This document shows positions 42,807-52,665 of a stretch of 64,000 nt of DNA, one piece after another. This DNA is from Serripes groenlandicus (lineage: Eukaryota > Mollusca > Bivalvia > Cardiida > Cardiidae). The position numbers and the translations under genes are program-made. The notes below the pieces were generated by a model. The model worked only from the letters and a program-made list of their open reading frames with translations, was not told the origin of the DNA and did no database searches. How positions within the stretch are numbered: the stretch's first letter is position 1; every line of letters begins with the position of its first letter. The stretch covers positions 15,373,609-15,437,608 of the forward strand of contig JASEVX010000011.1 in NCBI GenBank assembly GCA_031761405.1, in the 5' to 3' direction.

Positions 42807-44048
42807 ATGGCATCACAAACAACACCAGAAATGAACGAAAACAACACTACTACTATTAGCAACGGTAAGAGCCCCTCTCATCCCGATGTTTCAGCCTCTA
42901 ACCGAATCTCAGAACTTGAAGCGGCCACGTCCACGTATAACAATGGCGGACCAGTATTTTCTGATACGGACATGGCGGACATTGATAATTCAGAATGGTC
43001 AAAAGTCACGAATAGCAAGAAGAGGTATAGAATAAGTACGGGGGGTGAAAGCCAGACGCATGATAAGCTTGAATATGATGCACTCAGTATGGACGGCAAG
43101 CTATCTGCAATATATTCTCAAGTGACTATAAACAATGACAAAATGGCGGCCATCGACAAAAAAGTTGATCAATGTTTACATTTGCACATCCGTGTTGATC
43201 AGTTAGAACGTTCTGTTTCAACACAAGACAAGAGACTTAGATTGCTCGAATACAAATCTATAGATATTGAAGCCCGTGGCAGGCGTAATAACCTTATATT
43301 CGGCGGATTTGATGAGTCACGTGACGAGGATTGTACAGAAAAAATTCAATCTTTCATTCAGGATAAATTTGACTTAAACTATAGAGTGGCCATTGATCGT
43401 GCACATAGATTAGGGAAATTCAAACGGGGTAGTAACAGAGCCATAATTGTCGCCTTCCGTGACTTCACCACTGTGCAGGAAGTGATATTAAAAGCTTATC
43501 TTTTAAGAAACACCCCATACAATATTAACAGAGATTATCCGCAAGAAATAACAAATGCGCGCAAAAGTATCTGGGGCGAGTATAAGGATCGCAAACAACA
43601 GTGTCCTGATGATAAAATTTCGATTGTTTATCCTGCGAAGACCATTCATAGTGGACGAGTAGTGCGCGACGCCTTCCCGGATTGGTTAGAAATAATGCGA
43701 GGAAATCGTGTTGACAAACCGACTACCCGCCAGACGACCAGTGCCAACTCCATTGATAACGTCGCCCGTGGAAATCGTGCACGTAGTATTTCAGTCCAGA
43801 GAGACAATACTGTTATACAAACCCAGCTAATCAACACCAATACAAAACCGTCCAACACACAAGATGATGATACGCGACCTAGACGACGACAATCCCAGTC
43901 TCCGCAGCAACGGCGCACACCCCGATTTCGTGCACCAGAACGAAACCTAGCACGCGATAGAAGATCGGATTCAGTAACAAGGCAACCATGGACAAACGGA
44001 AGTACGCGTCCGGCGGATAGACAAACAAACCCAAACACGAATAGTTAG
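42807..44048 (+). CDS. LINE ORF1 RNA-binding protein
   Basis: I choose the ATG at 42807 (MASQTTPEMN); an upstream in-frame ATG at 42696 lies outside the element. The 413-residue protein has an acidic/polar N-terminus, a coiled-coil-like helix (MAAIDKKVDQCLHLHIRVDQ), an RRM-like domain beginning IEARGRRNNLIFGGF with IDRAHRLGKFKRG, and an L1-type C-terminal domain with INRDYPQEITNARK. The tail of about 100 residues is rich in Arg, Gln and Thr (RPRRRQSQSPQQRRTPRF) and would bind RNA. The frame is intact and ends at TAG 44046-44048. The next codon is GAC, and the same frame continues openly into ORF2, which suggests stop-codon readthrough. Confidence 0.88.
   Translation: MASQTTPEMNENNTTTISNGKSPSHPDVSASNRISELEAATSTYNNGGPVFSDTDMADIDNSEWSKVTNSKKRYRISTGGESQTHDKLEYDALSMDGKLSAIYSQVTINNDKMAAIDKKVDQCLHLHIRVDQLERSVSTQDKRLRLLEYKSIDIEARGRRNNLIFGGFDESRDEDCTEKIQSFIQDKFDLNYRVAIDRAHRLGKFKRGSNRAIIVAFRDFTTVQEVILKAYLLRNTPYNINRDYPQEITNARKSIWGEYKDRKQQCPDDKISIVYPAKTIHSGRVVRDAFPDWLEIMRGNRVDKPTTRQTTSANSIDNVARGNRARSISVQRDNTVIQTQLINTNTKPSNTQDDDTRPRRRQSQSPQQRRTPRFRAPERNLARDRRSDSVTRQPWTNGSTRPADRQTNPNTNS
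44046..44048 (+). promoter_or_regulatory. Candidate UAG readthrough site between ORF1 and ORF2
   Basis: TAG followed by GACAATCGGGG. ORF1 and ORF2 are in one frame, and no in-frame ATG occurs until about 44499, inside the endonuclease. The other LINE in this window (39356-39358) has TAG followed by GGGTCAGGGGAA with the same arrangement. Confidence 0.5.
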
Positions 44049-47000
44049 GACAATCGGGGGAATTCGAAAACTGTAGACAATGAAAATAACTTAAATTGTT
44101 TAAAATTCGGTTCTTTAAATGTGAATGGTTTGAAAAATAGACTTAATTATCCTGATTTTGTTGAATTTATAAAAAAACATGATGTTTTCTGTGTGCTTGA
44201 AACACATTTAAACGACTCTGATATTGTTGATATTGATGGTTATATATTTTTTGCAAAACATAGGTCACAAGTTTATAAGCGTAAGTCAGGTGGTATTGGT
44301 ATTTACGTCCGCGAAGATATCGCGCCTTTTGTAAATGTTTTAGAAAATAATACTGAGTATATATTATGGATAAATATCAAAAAAATTATTACACATTTTT
44401 CTAACGATATAGTTCTTGGGGCAGTTTATCTCCCACCGGAAAATTCACGTTTTTTAAACGAAGATGAACTTAATTATTTTGAGAATGAAATAACCCGTAT
44501 GTGCAGTGAACATAATTTTGTATACATGGCCGGAGATGTAAATGCAAGGACCTCTCAAATGAATGATTTTATACCATCTGACCCTTTTTTAAATGACCTC
44601 TATGATATTGATTCAGAATCTCAGTCCTTTTTAGAGAAATATACAATACTAGAAAACTTATCAATACCCTTAAATCGGGTTTCAAGCGATCGTAAAACGA
44701 ACAGTCATGGCATGAAGCTTATTGAGCTGTGTAGAAATAACAATCTCTTTTTACTAAATGGTCGGATTGGAAAAGATAAAACTTTGGGAAGTTTTACATT
44801 TAGGGATAAATCAATCATTGATTACGTCTGTGCTACTGCAGATTGTTTCCAGTTTATCTCAGAATTTGAAATTATCGAAACTGACCCCCTATACTCGGAT
44901 GGTCATAGTGCATTATACTGGTCGTTAGACCTACCGAATATAACTCAATTTCAAAATATAAAACATAATCCAAATCAGAAATACCCAAAGTGGCGTACTG
45001 ACTCCGCTATAAATTTTAAAAATAATATAGATTTAGAACAACTAGAAGCCATCCAATTACAATTATATACATATCCACAATCAAAAAATACAATAGAACA
45101 TATAACGAGCGAATTGCAACAGCTATTCGAAAAATCAGCGAAAACAACATTTACATCTCATGTCTCAAATAGTTATAAAAATACAAATAAAACTAATAAA
45201 CCGTGGTTTGGGCCTAAATGTTATCAAGCAAGAAATACCTATCATAGTGCAAAACAAACCTATCATCGCACACCTTCTCTAGACAATAAAATACTATTAA
45301 AAAATGCAAGTAAACAATATAAAAGAACAATGAATTACTTTATTAAGAAAAACAAAGAAAACAATGAAAAAGTATTACGACGTCTTAGTACAAATAATCC
45401 TAAGAAATACTGGAAATTTTTAAATAATCTAAAACCTAAAACTAAAGAGGTACCCTCCCCCTCCATAGACGAATTTTATTAACATTTTAAAAATGCAATT
45501 TCAAATTCATACATTGAAAACGACCTAGAATTAAATACAGAGCAATTAAATAACTCAAACGAACCCCTTAACATGCCTATCACCGAATCGGAAATAAATA
45601 AATGCATTATGAATTTAAAAAATTCAAAAACGCCAAGCCAAACAGATAATATTTTAAATGAATATATAAAAAGTACAAAAAGCTTACTATTACCATTGTA
45701 TTTGAAATTGTTTAATAGTGTTCTTGACACAGGATTTATTCCAGACACATGGCTTGAAGGCACTATAATTCCAATTTATAAAAATAAGGGGGACCCCAAA
45801 GACCCTAATAATTACCGGCCTATAACTATTTTAAGTTGTTTAGGTAAACTCTTTACATCAATATTAAATAATAGATTGACAACATTTTTAGAGGAAAATA
45901 ATATTCTAAATGAAAATCAAGCTGGTTTCCGAAAACATTATTCTTGCTCTGATCATATATTTACGCTACATGCGCTAATAAATATATTAAAAAGAAGAAA
46001 ACAGAAACTCTTCGTTGCCTTTATAGATTTTTCCGCTGCATTTGATAAAATCTGGAGATTTGGTCTGTGGACAAAACTTTTACAAATTGACATAAATGGA
46101 AAGCTGTTTCAAGTTATCTTTAACATGTATAACAGTATTAAGTCTCGTGTTTCACATAATGGCAATTTATCAGCCCAATTTTTGTCTGAATGCGGGGTTA
46201 GACAAGGCGAAAATCTTTCTCCTATACTTTTTTCTATATACTTAAATGATTTACAGACGCACATGCAAAATAATGGTTCCGTTGGCATAGAGTTAGGTGA
46301 TCTCTTAAATGAAACTATATGGCTTAAACTTCTGCTTTTACTCTATGCGGATGATACCATTATTGTATCTGATTCACAAATAGACTTCCAAAATTCACTT
46401 AATTTATTTAACGATTATTGTAATGAGTGGAAATTAAAAGTGAATATGAATAAAACAAAAATAATTATATTTGGCGCGAGAAACACCAGCAATTATTCTT
46501 TTACATTAGGTGAAGAAAACATTGAAATAACCGACCGATATCATTACCTTGGAGTTACGTTTTCTAGCAACGGCTCTTTTCTAAATGCTAGGAAACATGT
46601 TGTACAACAAGCAACAAAAGCCATGTACCTCCTCTTTAACAAATCTTGCAATGCAGATCTACCAATAGATTTGACTATTAAATTATTTGACCACACAGTC
46701 CTCCCAATACTTACGTATGGGTCCGAAATATTTGGATTTGAGAATATTGATATCATAGAAAAGGTTCATAATAACTTTCTTAGAAGAATAACAAAAGCGA
46801 GGAAAAGTACACCAATGTATATGATCTACGGCGAGTTAGGAAGACACCCATTATCTATAAATATATATAGCAACATGATCGCTTTCTGGAATCGACTTCT
46901 CATATGTAAAGAACAAAAACTATCATTTCAAATATATAAATACATGCTCAATCAAAATAACTTGGAATACAAATGGGTTAACAAAATAAAAGATATTTTA

Positions 47001-47507
47001 AATTCTGTCGGACGTACAGATTTATGGCTAAATCAACATGAAATCACACAAAATAACATACATAAAAATATAAAGCAATGCCTAGTAGACCAGTATAAAC
47101 AGTCGTGGAATGCACAGCTAACGCAATCTAATAAGGGTTTAATATATCAAAGTTTTAAAACTGCGCTTGAATTTGAACCATATTTCAAGTTATTATCACT
47201 AAAGGAAAGCTTACTCCTTTTTAAATTCAGAAGCTCAAATTTTAAGCTGCCTATTGAAATCGGACGTTGGAATGGTACTTTATTCCAAGAAAGAATATGT
47301 ACTTTATGTAACCGCGACGAAATCGGTTCTGAACGCCATTATTTGCTCAGCTGTGAATACTTTCTTCAACCGCGTAACTTATATCTTAATAATCTTATCC
47401 TGACAGAAAATGAACTATGCTTTAAACAACTACTTTGTTCAAATTCCGAACACGTTTTAAAACCAATTTGCGCATTTCTAAAGGTAGTTTTAAAATCCTT
47501 CCGTTAA
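44049..47507 (+). pseudogene. LINE ORF2: endonuclease-RT, one nonsense codon
   Basis: One frame of about 1,150 codons with a single TAA at 45480-45482. The AP-like endonuclease (about 44100-44940) shows GSLNVNGLKN, VLETHL, YMAGDVNART and SDGHSALYW, i.e. the Asn, Glu, Asp/Asn and catalytic His positions. The linker carries NNPKKYWKF. RT (about 45570-46560) has GTIIPIYKNKGDPKDPNNYR, FIDFSAAFDKI, GVRQGENLSPILF and the active site LLYADDTIIV at about 46341. The C-terminus has ETGRW-like EIGRWNG and a CTLCNRDEIGSERHYLLSC zinc knuckle. It would nick the target and prime cDNA synthesis there. The stop lies in the linker, separating endonuclease from RT. Confidence 0.9.
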
Positions 47508-48213
47508 CAGATACCAATGCCGCCCGGCTGTATTTAAATTCATCTTACCTTACAGTGAACCGTTAAAACTTAAACACTAAGTTTAAATTGTTATTCCTAT
47601 ATATTCTACCATTAAGTAAACATCATTAAATAGCGACCATTATCATACTAAACTTTTACTTACCCAATGCATAACTGTTTATATAATCCATTTGAACTTG
47701 ATATGTATTTGTAAACACATGTCATTCCAGCGAATATTAAGTTCATTGATATTGAACCAGTGTTTGGCTCGTGCTGTATTCATTGAAAATCCAAAGTATA
47801 CTTTACTATGGAATGTGCACAATACTATTATCAGTATGAAGTCATGTGAATCGCCAAATTGAACATCTGTACCCATGATTAGCACGTGCTCTATTCAACG
47901 ACGTAGCATAATGTAGTACGCTATTTACTATGGAATGTGTCTCATTGAACATTATGAGTTTTATGATTATAGTATTTGAGTGTTTGTGTATCGACAATCA
48001 AGCGTTTCCCCCATAACGCACAACGCAATGAACTGGACATTTGGATACTACAAAAATGTATTCATGTTTATAACTGAACATTTAATTCATAAACATTAAC
48101 ATTACACCGGAATCATTTTTTAAGCATATTAATTGTATTTATAACCCCATATTGTATATTGTATACTTGGGTGTAATAAAGAGTATGTTCTGTTCTGTTC
48201 TGTTCTGTTCTGG
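47508..48213 (+). other. 3' UTR of the nearly intact LINE
   Basis: No coding. Ends in the pentanucleotide tail (TTCTG)n. Confidence 0.8.
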
Positions 48214-48300
48214 CACAGCAAACTTAAGAAAAAGACTCAACACTCCCACTGAATCTATTTACAGCCATCAAGATTTTCAAAAACATTCAGAACGCAAATG
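48214..48300 (+). pseudogene. MULE-like transposase relic, 3' part
   Basis: CACAGCAAACTTAAGAAA reads HSKLKK, the direct continuation of EGW at 42723. A one-base shift later the sequence reads RLNTPTESIYSHQDFQKHSE. See 42490-42723. Confidence 0.5.
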
Positions 48301-48881
48301 ATATTGGGTTAATACAGAGAGCTGTCGGTTGAACAACTCGCCCTCGTGCAAAGCGCTACTAGACTAAGTATCTTGAAAGAGAGGTATGAAACTGGTGTTT
48401 TTGAGTTGATGGCTTATGCGGATTCTGCATTGTATTGAAACTAACAATGACATTTAAGGTGTTCGTGTGATTATATGCTGTTTTCTAATATCTTACTAAA
48501 TAGTGCTGACAAAGATCAGACTGAATAGTTCGAAAAAAAAGATGTTGTACGTATGTGCAGCCTAATCCTAGATTACACTTTTCTCAAATGTTTTAAATTT
48601 CACATTCTTAGAAAATTCTGCATGTATATATTTCTTGATCATAAATGTTTATGCATAAATTATATTTTTAACAAAAAATCAGTTAGTCTCATGTAATTTC
48701 CGTGTAGATCTAATTTGAGATTATTTGCAAACGCATCGGAAAATCGTTTATTAATAAATCTTGAGCCCAAAGTAATAGGTATACATATTTACCTGTCACA
48801 TAATTACCCTCTAATGGTCCCCACGATCCGCTCTACCCATCAGCTAGGGAATAAATTGAGTCCACGTATCGGGAACACACC
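48301..48881. other. Right non-coding part of the TIR transposon
   Basis: AT-rich, without genes. Ends in the right TIR. Confidence 0.5.
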
Positions 48882-49135
48882 ATTTAAGGTTTAAAGACAG
48901 GAGAAAACAATGCTAGTGAAGAATCAATATAAATTTACTGGTAGTAAACACTTTAAATATCTTTCGACATATTATCCGTTTTCTCTGTCTCAAAGTGAAT
49001 TTTATAAGGTCATCTTAACACTTTTATCCAGTTTCCAGACACATTCTGAGCTTTTGGCTATCGTCCATAAAAAAGGAAACCTTAAGCTTTAACTAAACAC
49101 GAAACACAATAAATTGATGACATTTCAGCTGAATA
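48882..49135. repeat. Segment duplicated at 13426-13455 and 14714-14995
   Basis: This is the empty version of the site that holds the composite 165-bp repeat element in the other copy. The open frame at 48910-49092 is not conserved there. Confidence 0.8.
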
Positions 49136-49252
49136 TCATCGATGACTGGACACTGTGACGAGCAAAATAACATTGTCGTGGACAAACGCTTACTGTCCAA
49201 AGAGTCAAAGGTACAATAGCAAGACTTATTTTCGAAATTTATTTATATATTA

Positions 49253-49395
49253 TTACGCAGGTTAACGCTGACACCCATGGATATCCGATAGTCTTCGTAA
49301 CCATTTGGCAATCTAATCGGTTACGCAGGTTTAAGCCGACACCCACGAATATCCGATAGTCTTCGCTACCATTCGGCAGTCTAATCGGTTATCGC
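49253..49395. repeat. ~67-bp tandem duplication
   Basis: TTACGCAGGTTAACGCTGAC + ATATCCGATAGTCTTCG is repeated as TTACGCAGGTTTAAGCCGAC + ATATCCGATAGTCTTCG and begins a third time. Confidence 0.9.
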
Positions 49396-49419
49396 AGGTG
49401 ATTCTAAACATTTATGCCA

Positions 49420-49485
49420 TGATAGTACAGTAGGTAAAAGCTCGAAGTTAACTCTTCGTGTGTTCGATTCTTTTGCTAGGACAAT
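49420..49485 (+). mobile_element. tRNA-like SINE relic
   Basis: ACAGTAGGTAAAAGCTCG and GTGTGTTCGATTCTTTTGC resemble A and B boxes of a tRNA-derived SINE. Weak. Confidence 0.3.
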
Positions 49486-49710
49486 ACTTTTTTTTTTTCA
49501 ATATCTGAATCTAATATATATGCAACATACATTTGATCTTGTCATTTTGATTTAGTTGCATGTATTTTATTCTTATGGAAACAAAACTATATGGGATGGA
49601 CCTATTTTGGTTGTACTTTTGCGAAAGAGAATAATTATAAAGTTTTAATTTATTGGATTGATTTTGTTTCATTTCCTGGATTGTTCAGTTCTCTAAGCAA
49701 CAGTCTTTTC

Positions 49711-49824
49711 TTCGTGGATCGTTAGCCCTTTAGGGAAAGAGGAATTTCTTCGTGGATCGTTAGCCCTTTAGGGAAAGAGGAATTTCTTCGTGGATCGTTA
49801 GCCCTTTAGGGAAAGAGGAATTTC
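49711..49824. repeat. 38-bp exact tandem triplication
   Basis: TTCGTGGATCGTTAGCCCTT + TAGGGAAAGAGGAATTTC occurs three times at 49711, 49749 and 49787 without a mismatch. The short GGGAAAGAGG...GGATCG motifs suggest a young slippage or unequal-exchange event. Confidence 0.95.
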
Positions 49825-50275
49825 TTTTTGCAAACGTCGGAAATAATGTTGTCAGGGGCGTAGCTTGGCAATAATCAATGTGTAGGCCGTCTCGTGAGAA
49901 AATCCACATTGTGGACTATGCGTAAAGTATCGACCCGGATCAGCCTAAGCATGCCACACAGGCCTACCCGGATAGACATTTTTCGCCTCCTGTGGATTTT
50001 CTGTTTCAGGAATAACTACTCTATACATCTACCCCCCTAAGACGGAATGTGTCGGCCGGATCAGTCTGCGCGGACAGCGCAGGCTGATCTGGTCGATACA
50101 TTACGCAGATGTCTATCGCCGCAGCTGCATTTTGGGGCATTTTGAGAAAAGATGTGTAGGCACGTGCCTACAGTGCCTAAAGGGAGCTACGCCCCTGGTT
50201 GTCCGAGTTAGAGTTTGAACTCACAACCCCTAGATTGACAGGCAGCTTCACTATCGACTGAGCTACAGGTGATGG
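49825..50275 (-). mobile_element. SINE (reverse) split by a MITE
   Basis: CAAACGTCGGAAATAATGTT on one side and CCGAGTTAGAGTTTGAACTC, ACAACCCCTAGATTGACAGG and ATCGACTGAGCTACAG on the other are parts of one SINE separated by 49853-50197. Confidence 0.8.
49853..50197. mobile_element. 345-bp MITE, TIR CAGGGGCGTAGCT, TSD GTTGT
   Basis: The left end CAGGGGCGTAGCT is the exact reverse complement of the right end AGCTACGCCCCTG. GTTGT flanks it at 49848-49852 and 50198-50202. Its interior is itself a copy of the GCGAGAAAAC MITE family (see 5390-5600), so two MITE families are nested here. Confidence 0.9.
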
Positions 50276-50279
50276 TCTT

Positions 50280-50940
50280 ATTTTATAAATCTAATATAAT
50301 ATAAGCCAGGATGGGTTTTCTTTCTATAAACATCTGGGGGAAATCCTTATCCGATATTCGAATCCATTACAGAAATATTAGCAACCATGTAAGCTGATAT
50401 TTGTCTACACAATTCTAAACAAACAAAAACAAAAACGTCACGTCACGAAAATCAATGTGTGCCAAATTAAATATGTTTGTTAAATAGATAAAATTTCCCC
50501 TTTGATTGCATTATTAAAACAGTAAATATACAATCGAACTAGTTCTGGTGTGACATTTTCAAACTGATTGAAATCAAATAAACAGAGAGGCTCGTATACA
50601 GTTTATTACAATTATATCAGAACACTTGACTCGACTTTAGGCTTTCATAAAAGGGAAATGTTTAACGTTGCAGCTTAATTTTGAAGTAGTTTCCGATGAT
50701 ATGATATGCAGTAATTTAAGTCGACCATTATTACTGCATATTATATTATCGGAAACTACTTAAAAATGAAATCCAGATGGCTTTGAGAATAATGGGTATG
50801 TCCAAATACACCGAATTCACAACAATGCAACGTTAACACTTGCACAAAGTCTGGTTGATTTAATCCCGATTGTCCCACATTTTATAAAACTATTATATAA
50901 GAATTTCCAAAGCTGTTTGTTATTATCATGCACAGCGAAA
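50280..50940. other. Intergenic with a hairpin
   Basis: No gene. 50682-50765 forms an inverted repeat, AGTAGTTTCCGATGATATGA against TATTATCGGAAACTACT, with a ~25-base centre. Confidence 0.6.
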
Positions 50941-50944
50941 TATT

Positions 50945-51080
50945 GATTTATTGATTTTTGGTTTATACGCTGCTTTCAACAATTTATCAGTCATATCACG
51001 GCTTTTCATGGATACGTTACCAGTACTTCTGGTCCATTTATCCTGACACCGGTCAGTCAGTCGCAACCCTGAGCGCCCAG
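50945..51080 (-). mobile_element. SINE fragment
   Basis: TTGATTTATTGATTTTTGGT, CAACAATTTATCAGTCATAT and ATCACGGC match the reversed SINE body. The middle is degraded. Confidence 0.55.
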
Positions 51081-51084
51081 GATA

Positions 51085-51250
51085 ATACAATACAATACAA
51101 TACAAATACCTTTATTTCTCTCGGTTCAACAAACAGAATACATGAGGATGAAATAAATATACATAGTCAACGAGTCGAAGAAAAGTACAAAAAAAGCGGG
51201 GAACTGTTGACAAATACATAGTTAAAATACGAGAATTGTGAAAAGTAAAA
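51085..51250 (-). mobile_element. LINE 3' end with (ATTGT)n tail
   Basis: On the minus strand the sequence runs through AATAAAGGTATTTG into repeated ATTGT, a typical LINE 3' end. Too short for coding evidence. Confidence 0.5.
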
Positions 51251-51399
51251 GAAAGTTAAGTTTTCAATGCACAATTACAATACACTCTGGTATTTTCATT
51301 GCAAAGGCAACACTGTGTACTATATTTTCTTGACTCAAAGTTCTTACAGAAATGAAACGTAAAGTACTTTTGTCATAGACAACTTTTTTCAGAATGCTA

Positions 51400-51402
<3 letters not shown>

Positions 51403-51491
<89 letters not shown>

Positions 51492-51519
51492 GAGGAGAGA
51501 GAGATGATGCCGAGAGGAG

Positions 51520-51564
<45 letters not shown>

Positions 51565-52370
51565 AGAGAAGAGAGGAGAGAGAGCGAACACACACACACA
51601 CAGGAGAGACACACCAGAAGATAGAGAGATAGACACATAGAGAGAGATACAGGAAAAGAGGAGAGAGAGAGAGAGAGAGAGTAGAGAGAGATAAGAGACA
51701 GACAGAGAGACAGACAGAGAGGAGAGCCAGAGTGAGAGATCGAGGACTGGAGAGAAGAGAGAGAGAGACAGACGAGAGATGAGACAGAGAGAAGAGACAG
51801 AGGAGACAGAGTGAGACAGAGAGAGAGAAGAGAGACAGGAGAGGACAGAGACAGACAGACAGAGAGAGAGACAGGGAGACGGAGAGAGGAGACAGAGAGA
51901 GAGAGAGGACAGAGAGAGAGAGACAGAGAGACAGAGGAGGAGACAGATGATACAGAGAGACAGAGACAGACAGCGACAGAGCAGAGACAGAGAGGACAGA
52001 GACAGAGAGGAGCAGAGACGGAGACCGGGGAGGTGAGGGAGAGGAGAGAGAGAGAGGGAGAGAGAGAGAGAGAGAGAGGGAGAGAGGAGAGAGAGAGAGC
52101 GAGAAACAGGAGGAGAGAGACAACAGAGAGAGAGAACAGAGAGAGAGAGAAGAGAGGAGAAAGAGAGAGAGAAAGGAGAGAGAGAAAGAAAGAGAGAGAG
52201 AGGAGAGAGAGAGAGAGAGAAGAGAGAGGAGAGAGAAGAGATAGAGAGAGAGTGAGAGAGATGAGAGTAGGAGAGAGATGAAGGAGAGAGAGAGAAGAGA
52301 GAGAGGTAGAGAGAGGAGATGTATGGGAGAGAGAGAGAGAGAGAGGAGAGGAGAGAGAGAGCAGAGAGTG
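51403..52370. repeat. ~1-kb GA/GAC-rich microsatellite tract
   Basis: Nearly pure (GA)n at 51403-51490, then degenerate GAGA/GACA for 900 bases. The open frames through it are low-complexity artefacts. Confidence 0.98.
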
Positions 52371-52665
52371 ACCGTCTGCCGAGCGCTGCCTCGCCGCACC
52401 CCCCCCTCCACCTAGCCGTGTGAGTTCATATATTATACTTAGAAATAAATATCAAGCCCATGCACAGAATCAATTTAGCTCCTTTATTGGACTTAGTATT
52501 CAAAATATAGTCCTAATGTATAATGTTATGTCAGTTAAGATATTAAATGGGGATTTACTGTTTTCGTTTGTTACTTAAAACATTACGTCCCCGATGTTGC
52601 TCTTCATGCGAGTGCATGTCTATTCATTTAAAAGTGTTTGTCCATCTTCCACTTTCTATAGGGGG
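52371..52665. other. Intergenic, no gene seen
   Basis: No coding or repeat signal noted. Confidence 0.5.

Larger units (their letters stand above)
42724..48213 (+). mobile_element. Nearly intact 5.5-kb LINE with (TCTGT)n tail
   Basis: Inserted in the transposase relic between EGW and HSK codons, so both ends are known. The flanking CTGG (42720-42723, 48210-48213) may be a 4-bp duplication. The 5' UTR is about 83 bases, then ORF1, TAG, ORF2, a 3' UTR of about 700 bases and a TTCTGTTCTGTTCTG tail preceded by GTGTAATAAAGAGTATG. Only one clear inactivating change was seen, the TAA at 45480. Confidence 0.92.
36952..48881. mobile_element. TIR DNA transposon hosting two nested LINEs
   Basis: The left end GGTGTGTTTCCGATACGTCG is the reverse complement of the right end CGTATCGGGAACACACC, over about 24 bases with two mismatches. 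Outside lie ATTTAATA (36944-36951) and ATTTAAGG (48882-48889), matching over six bases. The duplicate locus near 13290-13430 is empty. Removing the LINEs at 37005-42144 and 42724-48213 leaves an element of about 1.3 kb with a decayed transposase. Related solo ends are at 15430-15640 and 26880-26955. Confidence 0.7.

Noticed and set aside
43646..44038. Minus-strand 130-codon frame
   Set aside because: It is antisense to the Arg-rich tail of LINE ORF1.
51264..52411. Long Ser/Leu and Arg/Glu-rich frames
   Set aside because: They are translations of the GA/GACA microsatellite on both strands.
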